A stretch of 64,000 nt of DNA from Larimichthys crocea (Eukaryota > Chordata > Actinopteri > Sciaenidae). Both the position numbers and the translations under genes were made by a program. Shown piece by piece: positions 48,295-59,436 of the stretch (positions are counted from its first letter, which is position 1; every line of letters begins with the position of its first letter). The DNA lies in assembly GCF_000972845.2 (NCBI RefSeq), contig NC_040025.1, forward strand, positions 21,462,017 through 21,526,016, in the 5' to 3' direction. The notes beneath the pieces are model-generated. The model worked only from the letters and a program-made list of their open reading frames with translations, was not told the origin of the DNA and made no database searches.

Positions 48295-49432
48295 GATCTT
48301 CCTCTGTGTGTACGTGTGTACATTTGTGTTTGCTAGGGCTTATGCGGTTTCTTTGTTTTTCCGCCACCTCATTGAATGATTCAACATAGCGATGCGCACA
48401 TCTCCCTTTGTCTCGTACTGCTCTCTTCTCTCTGTGGCCTTCACCTGCATCCCCTTCGTTATGTGGGATTGAAATGCCTCTTGTATGTCAAAGAAAAAAC
48501 TTTTGTTTTATCCACATTTAAACAAAAACACACTTTGCAATATTTGTAACCTCAGAAGCCAGACAAATCTTTATGGTCTATTAGATTGTAGGGAAAAAAA
48601 AATCTTCCACAAATCCTGTCACTTCATTCACTGAAAGTTGAGCAGCTCCACAAATTGTCATTACGGCTCTTTCTCTGTGTAGTTTTCAGAAAAACCAACC
48701 TAGAATGAACTGTGCAAGATCAGAAGCACTGAAGGTGAAGGTTCAAGAGTGAGTTTTCGTCTTAACTAGACAGTTGATTGAATATTCACAGAGGAAGGAA
48801 AGATATGAAAAAAAAAAAACAAGGAACTGAGACTGTTTATTGATAAATTTAATGGTAAAGTGGTCTGTACTAAATGAGGTGTTTTTCTCTTTCTTGACTG
48901 TTTTGTGAAAGTGTTATGCTTTTTAACTGACATTTTTAATGAGCTTAAACACACACTCACACTCACACACACACACACACACACACACAAATGAACCTGT
49001 CAGACATGGTTTAAACACAGATTTTTTTGACTATTTGTTACTGGGCTGTTTTTAGACATCAAACTACAGCAGCTGAGATGTGGATTCTATTGATGTCATT
49101 GTTTTTATGTCACAGTCATTACTGAGATATCCTTACCCTGGCTCGTCTTTAAAGGAGCGGTTCAGCTAAATTTGATTATTTTTTCCCCCCTTTGCATGAA
49201 AATGAATCCAACGTTCTTAGCAAAGCGTTTGAATATAGCTACGGCCATCAACCGTACATATGGACGAGATCTTGTTTTCTCTCGGAGCGGAGAGATTTGC
49301 TCCTGCGCTGCTGCATCTTTCTGCTGCTGCTGCTGCTGTAAAGGCAAATAAAGGCAACCACACAGAACATTTTGATATTACATGATGTGACATGTGAAGT
49401 TAATTTCTTGCGTGTCTTCTTTTGTTTCCCAG

Positions 49433-49656
49433 CAGACGTTTGGAGGAGAGGCTTTTGTTCAGCTACACAGATGAACAACAGGAAGGAGGACATGGAGATC
49501 GCCTCTCACTACCGTCAGCTCCTAAGAGAGCTCAATGAGCAGAGGCAGCACGGCATCCTCTGCGACGCCTGTGTCATTGTGGACGGAAAGATCTTCAAGG
49601 CTCATAAGAACGTCCTCCTGGGCTCCTCACGCTACTTCAAGACTCTTTACTGCCAG
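49433..49656 (+). CDS. ZBTB46: ZBTB46 exon with start codon and first half of BTB
   Basis: A tandem acceptor CCCAGCAG allows the exon to start at 49,433 or 49,436. About 35-38 bases of 5' UTR precede ATG at 49,471. The coding part ends TLYCQ in phase 0 at donor GTAAGG (49,657). Confidence 0.9.
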
Positions 49657-50761
49657 GTAAGGGACTGCTACACTTAGGAAGATGGGTCGAGGGAGTCTGT
49701 TAAATACTTGTTTTTCGCTCGGATCATAATAGTTCTCTTCTGTGTGTTTTCCTGCTGATAAAGCAATGAAGTGGTGTTATTGTGCATGTGATAAATAAAC
49801 GCTCATATGAACACTCTTCTTCCCCTTCAGGTTAAAAAAGGGGCAGAGCCTCACCACCAGACTACTGTCACTCACCTGGACATCGTCACAGCGACAGGCT
49901 TCAAAGCCATCTTGGACTTCATGTACTCAGCGCACCTTGCCCTCACCAGTAAGAACGTGATCGAAGTCATGTCAGCCGCCAGCTACCTGCAGATGACAGA
50001 CATTGTGCAGGCCTGCCATAGTTTCATCAAGGCCGCACTGGACATTAGCATCCGCTCTGAGATGGCTGACGAACTGGCTGACTTTGAGATGGGAGCTGTT
50101 GCTGCTGCTGGTATAGGTGGAGGTGGAGGAGGTGGAGGAGGAGTTGGTGTAGCGGGAGCAGGGGGTGTTGTCGGAGCAGGTTTAGGAGGAGGTGGTGGAG
50201 GCATAGTGGGTATGGCTTCTGAAGCCCTGGCCTCCATCATGTCTGGTCGCAGCACCTCCCCTTGGCTGGCACGTCGCACCAGCCCAGCAAACTCTTCTGG
50301 GGACTCAGCCATCGCCAGCTGCCACGAGGGAGGCAGCACGTATGGCAAAGAGGACCAAGAACCTCCCAAGAGCCATGAGAGCCAGGAGGAAGCCTGCCAC
50401 GACTCCCAGCCTGCCTGGCCACACGACTACAGGCCTGTCACCGTCAAGGAGGAACAGGTGTCCCCCGCCTCCTCCTCTCATCCCCGGGACACTCCCAGGG
50501 GGGCAGCCCAGAGCCAAGGAGAACAAGGGGCTGGAGGGGTTGCTGGAGGAGGTGGTGAGGGGCCCTGGCAACCCCTATTGGGGTCAGGGCGGAGAAAGAA
50601 TAGGAAGAACAAGGACACGGTCAGACATATTACCCAGCAAGCTGAGAGGAACTGGGACAGAGAGCGGGACAGGGAGAGAGACAGGGACAGTAGGCCTGGA
50701 TCTCCTCTTCCCTCCATGCTGGCTGTGGCCGGATGGAACTACAACGGGCAGGAAATCCCAG
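49471..50761 (+). CDS. ZBTB46: ZBTB46, first two coding exons (partial gene)
   Basis: ZBTB46 is a BTB/POZ C2H2 zinc-finger transcription factor, a repressor that in mammals marks classical dendritic cells and endothelium. Exons 49,471-49,656 (62 codons) and 49,831-50,761 (310 codons plus one base) join in frame. [20 protein letters not shown] followed by [20 protein letters not shown] is diagnostic. The BTB domain covers about residues 31-130 and is split by the intron after Gln62. Then come a Gly-rich block (150-189), the conserved [20 protein letters not shown], a SUMO-type VKEE (267-270), a basic stretch RRKNRKNK (316-323) that may be a nuclear localisation signal, and an Arg-Asp/Glu run (338-348). 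The zinc fingers are encoded beyond 64,000. The start Met has C at -3, but the human protein as I recall begins the same way. Confidence 0.95.
49831..50761 (+). CDS. ZBTB46: ZBTB46 exon: rest of BTB and linker
   Basis: The acceptor CTTCAG is at 49,825-49,830. It encodes [40 protein letters not shown] and onward. The donor GTAAGG is at 50,762, after GQEIP plus one base. The frame stays open 50 more codons into the intron to a TGA at 50,911-50,913. Confidence 0.92.
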
Positions 50762-51709
50762 GTAAGGCTGATAAATCTGCTTCTTGCAGTGATTACTGTC
50801 TCCTGTCTTTGGAAAGCACTGCATACTTTTTATTTGATACAGACAAAACTGACAGTGATGAAGATTTGGATCATCACACAGCAGTAATGAAACTTTTCAG
50901 GTCCAAATACTGATTTTATAGTGAATTTCCTTTTTAGATTATTAGTTTAGTGTCACAATAATAGGTGGAATTAACTTGGACTGGCTCTCAAAATTGGAAG
51001 GATGGAAGCAGACCAAAAGAAAGCAGACCTGCACTTCCGTCTTGGACTTTATTGTAATGATTTAATGACTTTGAAGCTTTAGTTTCCCATAATTGCTGCA
51101 GTTTTGTAATGCCAGTGCCTACTTAGTTAGTTATCCAGTCATGTAATTAGTGACTGACTGGTGAGATAATAAGATTAAGTTAGATAATTAGGTGAGAGTG
51201 TCATCTCAACACTCAAATGCGGTAGAATCTAATTCACTTGTTCTTCTTTTAAATGACACTTTAACTAATAGGGCAACAGTTGCATGTAATCAACTGCTTT
51301 GCTGACTTTTCTTGAACAGAGTGTTCAAGATGCTTTACAGTGTCTATGCACTTCCCGTGTGGATATTGTAGTGCATGTCAGCCATCTGTACAGTTTACTA
51401 GTATAAAATGACCTCTTTTCCTCCACCGGGTTGAGATTAGCGAGCTTCTAATGTGTTAGGCCTAAGATGATTATCTAAAATCTTGGAGGTGTGTGGTTTA
51501 GCCTGGGTAAATGCAGATGGATAATACAATCCTCTTCTTACTGCAGTTTATGTAACACACTCTCCCACATAAACAAGCAACTGCAAACACAACACATACA
51601 CACAAAAGCACACACGTACTTATTTTAAGAAAGCATCTCTTGATCCTCACCCTTGCAGAATTGTTTAGTGAATTCCTTTACACTACAAACTAATACATGA
51701 CAAACAGCT

Positions 51710-51712
<3 letters not shown>

Positions 51713-51758
<46 letters not shown>

Positions 51759-51763
51759 TGTGC
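51713..51763. repeat. (TG)n microsatellite
   Basis: A TG run with one TA interruption near 51,751. Confidence 0.9.
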
Positions 51764-53353
51764 ACTGGTGGGCCCGAAGCGTCGATAGGTAGATCATTAA
51801 AAGTAAGAGAAGCTAATCCTGGGCGCATTAAGGGAGTTGGCTGTGAAATGGGCACACGCGACGTGCAGCGAAAGAAAACAGGATAATTGAATTGACCTGG
51901 GTCACTGCACGGATTACCAGCGCGTCTTCGCCATCTCAGGCTCCTCCCCCTCTCTCTGGGGTTTAGGGAAGGACCTTCTCAAAAGGGCAAGAGGAGGGAA
52001 AGGAGAGAGAAAGGGTAGTTAGATGAGTGGGGCAATAAGAGAGAGATGAAGAAAAAAAAAGAAAGGTAGAAAAGACAGAGCATCCGTACGGGCTCATGAG
52101 GGTTTGTCTGCTTAGATCCAAGTGTCTTAAGTCCTAGATTTTGTGACCTGCAGTCAGACCTTATTACAGTGCCTAAGTACATCTTGTCTTGAGCATCAGA
52201 GCTACACACACACATGCATACCCACATACACCCACAAAGTAAATGCCACTATTAAGGCTGTTGGCCAGTCCCATGGTTCTGTACTGTGGTAGAGGGTAGA
52301 GTTTTAGTCTGGCTATGGTGAGGCAGCCATTACCGAAAGAGGTGTTTTCTCACCTAAAGGTTAGAGGAAGTCTAGTGTTGCTGCTGGTGTAGACTCTCCT
52401 GGAGTTAGCCAAAAGACAACCATTTATCCCCGCTTTTAACTGGGTTTCAGAACTGGGCTCACAATGGAGGAGAGCGGGGGAAGGAGGAAACATGAGTCGT
52501 TGTATCATGAGGTTATCAACTATTTGAATCTCCGTCAGAGGGCTGACCTTGCCATTTAGAAGTAAAATATCATGTTACCAGTGGGCTTACATGAAGTTTA
52601 AGAGTGTTAAGAGTATGACAGGTAGGCTGTGAGTCAGTTAGCAGGAGGTATTTTCTGTGTGTTTAGTAAAAGGTTGGGGGGGGATTGCTAGGTTTAATCA
52701 GATCATTAAAGGAGCCTGTACAGAGAATGATGTGGCATTGTGATTGAGAAAAGGATTTGTTTGTTGTTTCCCCAATTCAGGGTTAGAAATACCCACGGTC
52801 TTTATGGGATTACTGTGTACTTAAGTCTTAAGTCTCTTTAAGTCCAGATTTTGTCACCTGCAGTAGAAAATCTGAATCAGATGTACGGACATATGGAAGG
52901 GCCAGTAAAAGGTGAAGTCTGTTTGCAACCTCAGCAAGGTAGACACAATGATGCTATCGCATAGAGGACTTTTGTCTGATCACTAGCTAACTCATAACAA
53001 TATTAATTTCACAGTGAATAAAAACAAACATCATGAATAAATATAAAAATGTATACCACCGGATTAATAATGCAAATAGCAGACCCACTCTGCATTGTTT
53101 TGATGATTATACCATGGCAGATTGACTACTGTTGTATTATTTAGGCAATAAGATGCATCAAAGAAATTACAGATCATTACTTAATCAGGTGTGTGGGAAA
53201 AGTTCATCCGAGCAAACAACATATTCAGTTCTCAATGGCGTAAGACAGAAAAGCAGCAAAATGTTGTTGATATACATCAGGAAACGTTTGCTTCATGAAT
53301 CACTTCATCGATTGATTTTCTGTCGATCAAGTAATGGACCATTTTCGTCAGCA

Positions 53354-53546
53354 GACATTTTGACTTGTCACAGCGGGAAAGTCACGGGTGTAATTAATAA
53401 CACTAACGATGGCTCTGCTAACAGTGGCTCTATTCCATTAAGGCATGACAGTAATGCAGCGGGCACAATGTCAGGACCCTGAATGTGACACACCTTTAAC
53501 ATCATTAGTTACAGCTGTGCGTTTCCTTCTAACAAGTCAAGATGTC
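53354..53546. mobile_element. MITE-like dispersed repeat, copy 2
   Basis: It begins GACATTTTGACTTGTCACAG and ends AACAAGTCAAGATGTC, inverted relatives of each other. The interior shares GGGTGTAATTAATAACACTA, GGCATGACAGTAATGCAG and CAGGACCCTGAATGTGA with copy 1 at 20,652-20,872. The 116-codon ORF across it is a by-product. Confidence 0.7.
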
Positions 53547-53869
53547 TGGTGTGAGAAGTATATGTCCTTATATGTCTATGGGTAGGTCAAAACTTTAGCA
53601 TGTTAGTATTTGGGAAGCAGGATTATAATCCAAAGAATATTTCTGATGAAACAACATATCCTGTATGAAGTCCAGTTGTTTCCATGAAGGAATATGGTGG
53701 GTATAAAGGAGAAAGGGCACCTTCAGTCTGAGATTAGCTTAATTGCTTCATTCTTTATTGATGAGAAGTGCCTAGACGCACACACTCTCTCTCTCTCTTT
53801 TATTCATCTGTGATCAGTGCTCGTGCTTTACTATTAGAAACACTTATATTACATACAGCACAGGGGCTG

Positions 53870-54400
53870 TTTGACTGAGGATTTCACTGGATTACTCTGT
53901 AATATAAGGATAATATACGGCCGTGTAAAGTCTTGATGTATTACTGCAGAGCTGTTTGTATGAAAATGTCGTGTGCCCATGTCGACATAAACAGCTGCAG
54001 GAATTAGGATTTGTTTTCTTTAGATCCCCTTCCCTTGCAAACATCTGCTGTGTGTTCGCTTGATGTCATTATTGAGGCCACTAAGCATTCAGCTACCTTT
54101 TCTCTCACTCTTTTTTCTTCCGCTCACCTTGTCTGCTGACACAAATATTTCAAATCTTACCGCTTGCGTTGCAGTGATCTGATCATGTGAGTACATTTCT
54201 CTGTGCAATACTATATTAGAGATGACAATTGTTGATGAAGGGAGTTTAAAATAGCCTCTACTTCTCCTGCTTATGTCGTAAACCTTTAAATAATTACCTG
54301 AAATTATTTTTAGTTTAGCCCGTGCTGCTTCTCCCAGACCTGGATTAAAAAGCATTTGCAAATCAAAGACAGTGTGAAAATCAACTGTCAAGTTTTAAAA
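53870..54400. promoter_or_regulatory. Candidate non-coding conserved segment in ZBTB46 intron
   Basis: Unique AT-rich sequence without simple repeats, holding homeodomain-like TAATTA cores (AAACCTTTAAATAATTACCT near 54,280). A 100-codon minus-strand ORF (54,089-54,391) crosses it but has no recognisable domain. Confidence 0.2.
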
Positions 54401-54461
54401 AAAATATTTCAGTATATTTTTTCTATGATGCCTCATATCAGCCTCTCCTCTTGTGATCCAC

Positions 54462-54695
54462 ATAGAGCTGAAACAAAGAATCAATTAATCTATTAGTTGA
54501 TCGACAAAAATATTGTTATCACCATTTTCAATTTGCTGGTTCCAGCTTCTCAATATAATAACGCTCTTTAATCTCAGGCTGTTTGTACAACACAAAATGA
54601 AGAACCTTGAGATCAACATTTTATTAACTGAACAATGAATTTATTAATTAAAAGGATTATCAACAGATGAAGAAAATAACTGCAAATTGCATCCA
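54462..54695. mobile_element. MITE relic, 'agagctgcaac' type
   Basis: The left end ATAGAGCTGAAACAAAGAAT, then CAATTAATCTATTAGTTGAT, and the middle GCTGGTTCCAGCTTCTCAAT match a repeat I recall as very common in percomorphs (left end TAGAGCTGCAAC, many TTAATCGA motifs). The right end AATAACTGCAAATTGCATCC is a decayed inverse of the left. Often grouped with hAT-like non-autonomous elements. Confidence 0.7.
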
Positions 54696-55292
54696 ATTCC
54701 ATGCTATTTGTTGTATATTCTGACTAAATATTATAAATGTATGTCTGTCCTTGCTCAGGACATATTATTCCTTGCTTACTTATACTTATACATACTTATT
54801 CCTGTCTTTTGAGACTCCAGACATCATGGATGGGTGTTTTTAAAGAGTAATACTAAGAAAAATTATTACATGTAAATGTGTCATCTTGTCCACAAAGACT
54901 TTACCTTCAGTCGTTTGAAATGTTCAGTATTTCTTGAAATTCAGTGCTGTTATTTCTTTTATTACATAAGGTATCACCGCTTTAAAAGAAGTGTCATTTT
55001 TGGAGACAGAGCTCTTTCGCTCTGTGGCACCTGTGACACTTAAATTGTGAGAAAGCCTGTGCTGGCGAAAACACAAGTTAACGATTGATTATTTTCCTAT
55101 TTCCTTTATACTTGGGGCAAACGCCAGCTTGATCTTCATCCCACATAATAACAACACTGGAAATACTTTTTGTTTTGTATTTTTCGATGGTATTAAAAAA
55201 AAAAAAAAAACCCTACACACACACAAACACACATGGTGACCTTTAGTGGCAGCTTGGGGGATTTTGGCAATCCGGTACATGGCCAGTGAGAT

Positions 55293-55294
<2 letters not shown>

Positions 55295-55322
<28 letters not shown>
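55295..55322. repeat. (AC)n microsatellite
   Basis: An uninterrupted AC run of about 28 bases. Confidence 0.9.
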
Positions 55323-55326
<4 letters not shown>

Positions 55327-58300
55327 AGAGCTTAGAGCATCTGATTATGTAGACGTGAACAGTTCAATCACACGTGGGCTGTTCTTTCCATTTCCCTCTA
55401 GCTGTTGCACATTGATTACATCGAGAATCTTTTTTGAAATCCAACATCTTCATCTGACTCTCTTCCTCTCCTCTCTGTGGCCTCAGAGTTCCCCATCTCA
55501 ACCACTAATACACGCACTGACACACAAACACATGCCCACATAGACACATTGAAAAACTGAAATCATTTTTGTCTGTTCCTTCGAACGCGGGAGCATTGCA
55601 GTTAGTGCTGCATGTTTGGGCTCGTTTGAGTTCAGACCTTCATCCTCTGGAGCTGGACAGCTCCGGTGCCTCATGGACTCACCTGAAGCCCGCAGACAGA
55701 CACTTCCAGGACTGCCCCCTAGTTTGCACTTCCGCATAAACTTTTTTCTCTTTTTTCCTCTCACCGCGCTCGTCTCCCCAAGTCTCGGCAGTCTAAAGGT
55801 GAACACTTGAAATAATGAATCGGATCCCCCCTTTCACCCCCTTCCTCTCTGTATTCCAGTTAAGACTCTCCCCATAGTATTTGCACTTCATTAAACTTGA
55901 AATAGGTTTAATATTTAAAACACCTGAACAGATTTCAACCCCCCTCACCCCTCGCACACCTCTCCACACTTTCTCTCCCTTCTTCTCGCTCTCGGTTTTA
56001 TAATCTACTCTCATATTTTCTCCCTAATTCACTCCTCCTTCATTAAAAACCAAAATAGATTTAATATTTCAGACTGTGTGGACTTAATTTTTAAACTTTT
56101 TCTTCATGGCTTGGTGCATGACACACTATGGGTTAGACAACTATATCGTGTGGAATCCTCTCCCCTCTGTATTTTCTTTTTTTGTAGGTCCCGGTTCATC
56201 TTTCTCACTTTTTCCACAGTCAGTCTATTATCAGTTCTGTCTCTCACTGTCTTTGTACTCCAGGCCTCTCTCTGTGTCTCGCTCTGTCTCCCCCACCCCC
56301 TATTTGCTCTGCCTCTTTGTCCTCTGACTGCACAGATGATTTCAGCCCTTTCCTCCCACCCTATTGACTTTTGTGGCCTGCTCACCCCACCTCCCTCAGT
56401 TTCCCCTACTCCCTCCATCCTCTCCTTCCCTTTTTGTGCCCTGCTACCACACATACACACTCATTTCCCCCTCGTCTCTCAGTTGTATGTTACAGAGTTG
56501 AATGCTTCTCTTTCTTTTGTTCTTTAGGTAACTGTGACAGATGACTGAAATACTGTTCTTTCCCCTTTCTTCCTCTCTCTGTCTTTCTGTCCCTTGTCAG
56601 CCCCCTGCTCGGTCCCCAATACTTACATAGTTTTTATTTTTTTAAAGTTCCATTATCACCGTGGTAACCAATCATTTCTCACCGCCCACCAGCCATCTTT
56701 GTCATATGACCTCACATCCTGCTGGACATTATGGGCAGTCCACCAGCTAAAAGCCCCTTTCTCCTACTCCACCACGCCATCACACCACACCACACACACA
56801 TTCACACAATTTTTCACACTCTTGCTGTCTGTCTTTTTCTCTCGCAGCACTCTATCTCTCTCTTTCTCTCAGTTCTCAATACTGACACCTGCTCTATTTA
56901 TAATTCTCTGGCTTTAAAAGAGCCATTTTGGACAGGAAGCTGCCCCCTCCCCACTCCTGACCGTGGCTTTTTTCCAAAATGTAAGCACCCCCCACCTCTC
57001 CACCTCCTGCCCCTGGAACAGGCTGGAGAAGAATTGCTGGGCAGAGAAGACAAGGAGTGTGTGTATGTGTGTATGTGTGTTGGGGTAGGGGGTTAAAGAT
57101 TAGCCATCCCACCCTGAGTGCACCTGGGTTGGGCCCATGTGTGTGCTCAGCCACGGCCCACACACACACTGTACACACTCACTCGCTAACTTACACGCAA
57201 GTATATAAACACATGCATTCATAACACCTGCACATGTCCTGAAAGTAAATACAGCACAATCCCTACATTTCACTTCAAAATGCATGTGGTTAAACTCTGT
57301 CTACACATGCATGCACACTTCTCTTGGCATTGATCGCTCAGGTCTAAGAATTAAACTACCCAGAATCCATCCTGACAGGATGTCCTGTTGGCACGATGTA
57401 GAGGTGGGTGGGTCAGGAGGTTTCTGTGGTTGAACATTCACAGCAGTACCCCCACAGTTAAATCCCCGCCCTCAGACATCAACACACACACACACTTTAA
57501 TCCATTACATACCCCAAATGTCTACAGATATATTAATGGTTGTGGTTAACTTGTAGATCTCGTAGATCTGCACACACACGCACAGACATCAATAGATTCA
57601 GGCGTGACAACACACTCAACGTCCTCAATAACTCAGCTGAGTTATTTATTCTAATGCTCAGTTCAATCTTGATGATACCTGAGGGTCTTTGGATCATTTT
57701 CCTCTGCCTCCCTGCTTCACTTTCCAAAACACACTTTTTTTTCATAGCAAGGAAAGAATAATTGTATTCATTTTTTTTTCCATAATTCCATAATATATTC
57801 ATTTAATACATTTTCCAATAACAAAAACAGATTTGGGGTAAAAACATATTATAAAAATCTAATATATATATATATATATAAAAGACTATTTGACTATTTG
57901 ACTCACAAACACTCTATAAGTCAACTATTCAAACATAATGTTACTTAGCTGGAGTAATACGTGTGTGAATAATGAGCATTTCTGTTATTAGAAACATATT
58001 CTAAGCAGGGAGTTTTCAAAGTCTGTGATCCCGCCCTAGAAATGAAGACAACTGGGCTCCTCCAAAAAAATCCCCCTCTGCTCTAATGTCAGCAAATATT
58101 AATAATGCCGCATGAACAAGTTAATATAATATGGATTCTGTCACTCCTTTTATATTTCTTTGACTTCAACTGAAGCAGTTTCAGAACTCTGGTTCCCAGA
58201 ATGCTTTGGGCTTTGAGCTCTAAACAGGAAGTATACTGTTGCTTTTATCTATGGGCCATATTTAAACCCTCTTGATTTCTTACCTATATTGTTGTAAATT

Positions 58301-58779
58301 ATAGCAAACTGGCATCATTAAAGGTATGATGAATTAACTGTTCCTGTTTGCAACATGCACATGGATTTACAGCTTACTTTGATATCGAAGAAACATTCTG
58401 ATTCTCAGGTTTTTTAAGATTTTTCTTTGATCCTCTCCCTCACAAAAACCAAAAGCCCTTTGTTGTAAGCCTCCCACAGGGGATCACAATATAAGACTGA
58501 GTTGTCCTAAGCAGTTGCAAGTAGTCACTCTCAATCACACACACAATCACTTTCTTTATAGGGGTGACATGCCAAGATGGTCTGATTTTAGGTTTTCACG
58601 ACTTTGTTTATTTATGTCCCCATGCGGCAGGAAACATCAAAACTTCTGGGGCGCCTTGGAGTCTAAAAGCTCATGAAGATTTGTTTTAGACCGATCTGTT
58701 TCTTTTGTAAATCACTGTATTTTTCGTGGAATATCTTAAAACCAAAACAAAAAAGACAACCCTACATACAACCGAGGTC

Positions 58780-58811
58780 TCCTCCTCCTCCTCCTCCTCC
58801 TCCTCCTCCTC
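58780..58811. repeat. (TCC)n trinucleotide repeat
   Basis: About ten triplets, uninterrupted. Complementary in sequence to the GAG tract at 59,399-59,436. Confidence 0.9.
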
Positions 58812-59046
58812 TTCAATAAGAGATCCGTGACAACGCTCCTCTTTTGGAGATATGAGATGGAGATGTGATTTGATGTGAAGCTAGGATGCCTCTCTCCTCT
58901 CTCCTCCAGTGATCTGATAGCCAGTAATGGGCCCTGTAGCCGTGAGCCTGGCAGCACTGCTCACTGTGGCTTATGTGTCACACTGTACCCAGCATTCACC
59001 AAGAGTTAGTCGAGCGCAAGCAGCCGGGATATTGAGACTAGTAAAG

Positions 59047-59053
59047 TGTGTGT

Positions 59054-59090
<37 letters not shown>

Positions 59091-59112
59091 TGAAAGATAG
59101 AGAGAGAGAGAG

Positions 59113-59148
<36 letters not shown>
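59047..59148. repeat. (GT)n and (GA)n adjacent microsatellites
   Basis: A GT run at about 59,047-59,088 is followed 10 bases later by a GA run at 59,099-59,148 broken once by GC. Confidence 0.9.
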
Positions 59149-59149
<1 letters not shown>

Positions 59150-59398
59150 CAGATATATACGCTGGCAGACTGACTGACAGGAAGAAGCAGAAACTGTAAC
59201 TTTTGTGAAGAGTTTAAGAAAGTGCTTTATTGTAAACCCATGGCTGGATTTGGGCTGTCTTTCTCTCTCATTTTCAGTCAACCTGAAGTTCCTCTTTCCC
59301 GGTCTGTTTATTTTAGAAAGGTGGCTTTGTTCTATTTACCGTACCCACTCCCTCGGCGGCCTCTACCCCCGTCAGACCAGTTGGAGAAGGGGAGCGAC

Positions 59399-59436
59399 GA
59401 GGAAGAGGAGGAGGAGGAGGAGGAGGAGGAGGAGGG
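59399..59436. repeat. (GAG)n trinucleotide repeat
   Basis: A GAG/GGA tract followed by a G-rich stretch to about 59,457. It falls in ORFs on both strands (poly-Glu on +, poly-Ser/Pro on -) that are repeat artefacts. Confidence 0.9.

Larger units (their letters stand above)
30155..49432 (+). other. ZBTB46: Gene-free 19 kb before ZBTB46 coding exon (possible intron 1)
   Basis: I see no protein gene. Contents: a CpG-richer stretch to about 31,700, CA/GT microsatellites, CT-rich blocks (36,420-36,950 and 41,540-41,830), a Tc1-like relic (40,260-40,610), paired poly-C runs (46,820-46,866), and unique AT-rich segments that may be enhancers. If the exon ending at 30,154 is real, this is one intron. 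Confidence 0.4.

Noticed and set aside
49983..50369. A 128-codon minus-strand ORF with a poly-Pro run
   Set aside because: It is the antisense shadow of the Gly-rich part of the ZBTB46 exon.
50762..50913. Open frame continuing from the ZBTB46 exon to a TGA, suggesting a truncated isoform
   Set aside because: It starts at a strong GTAAGG donor, has no nearby polyadenylation signal and no resemblance to known ZBTB46 sequence. Most simply, it is intron read-through.
54089..54391. A 100-codon minus-strand ORF in the ZBTB46 intron
   Set aside because: The product shows no domain, and there is no splice or promoter evidence. The region is better viewed as possible non-coding conserved DNA.
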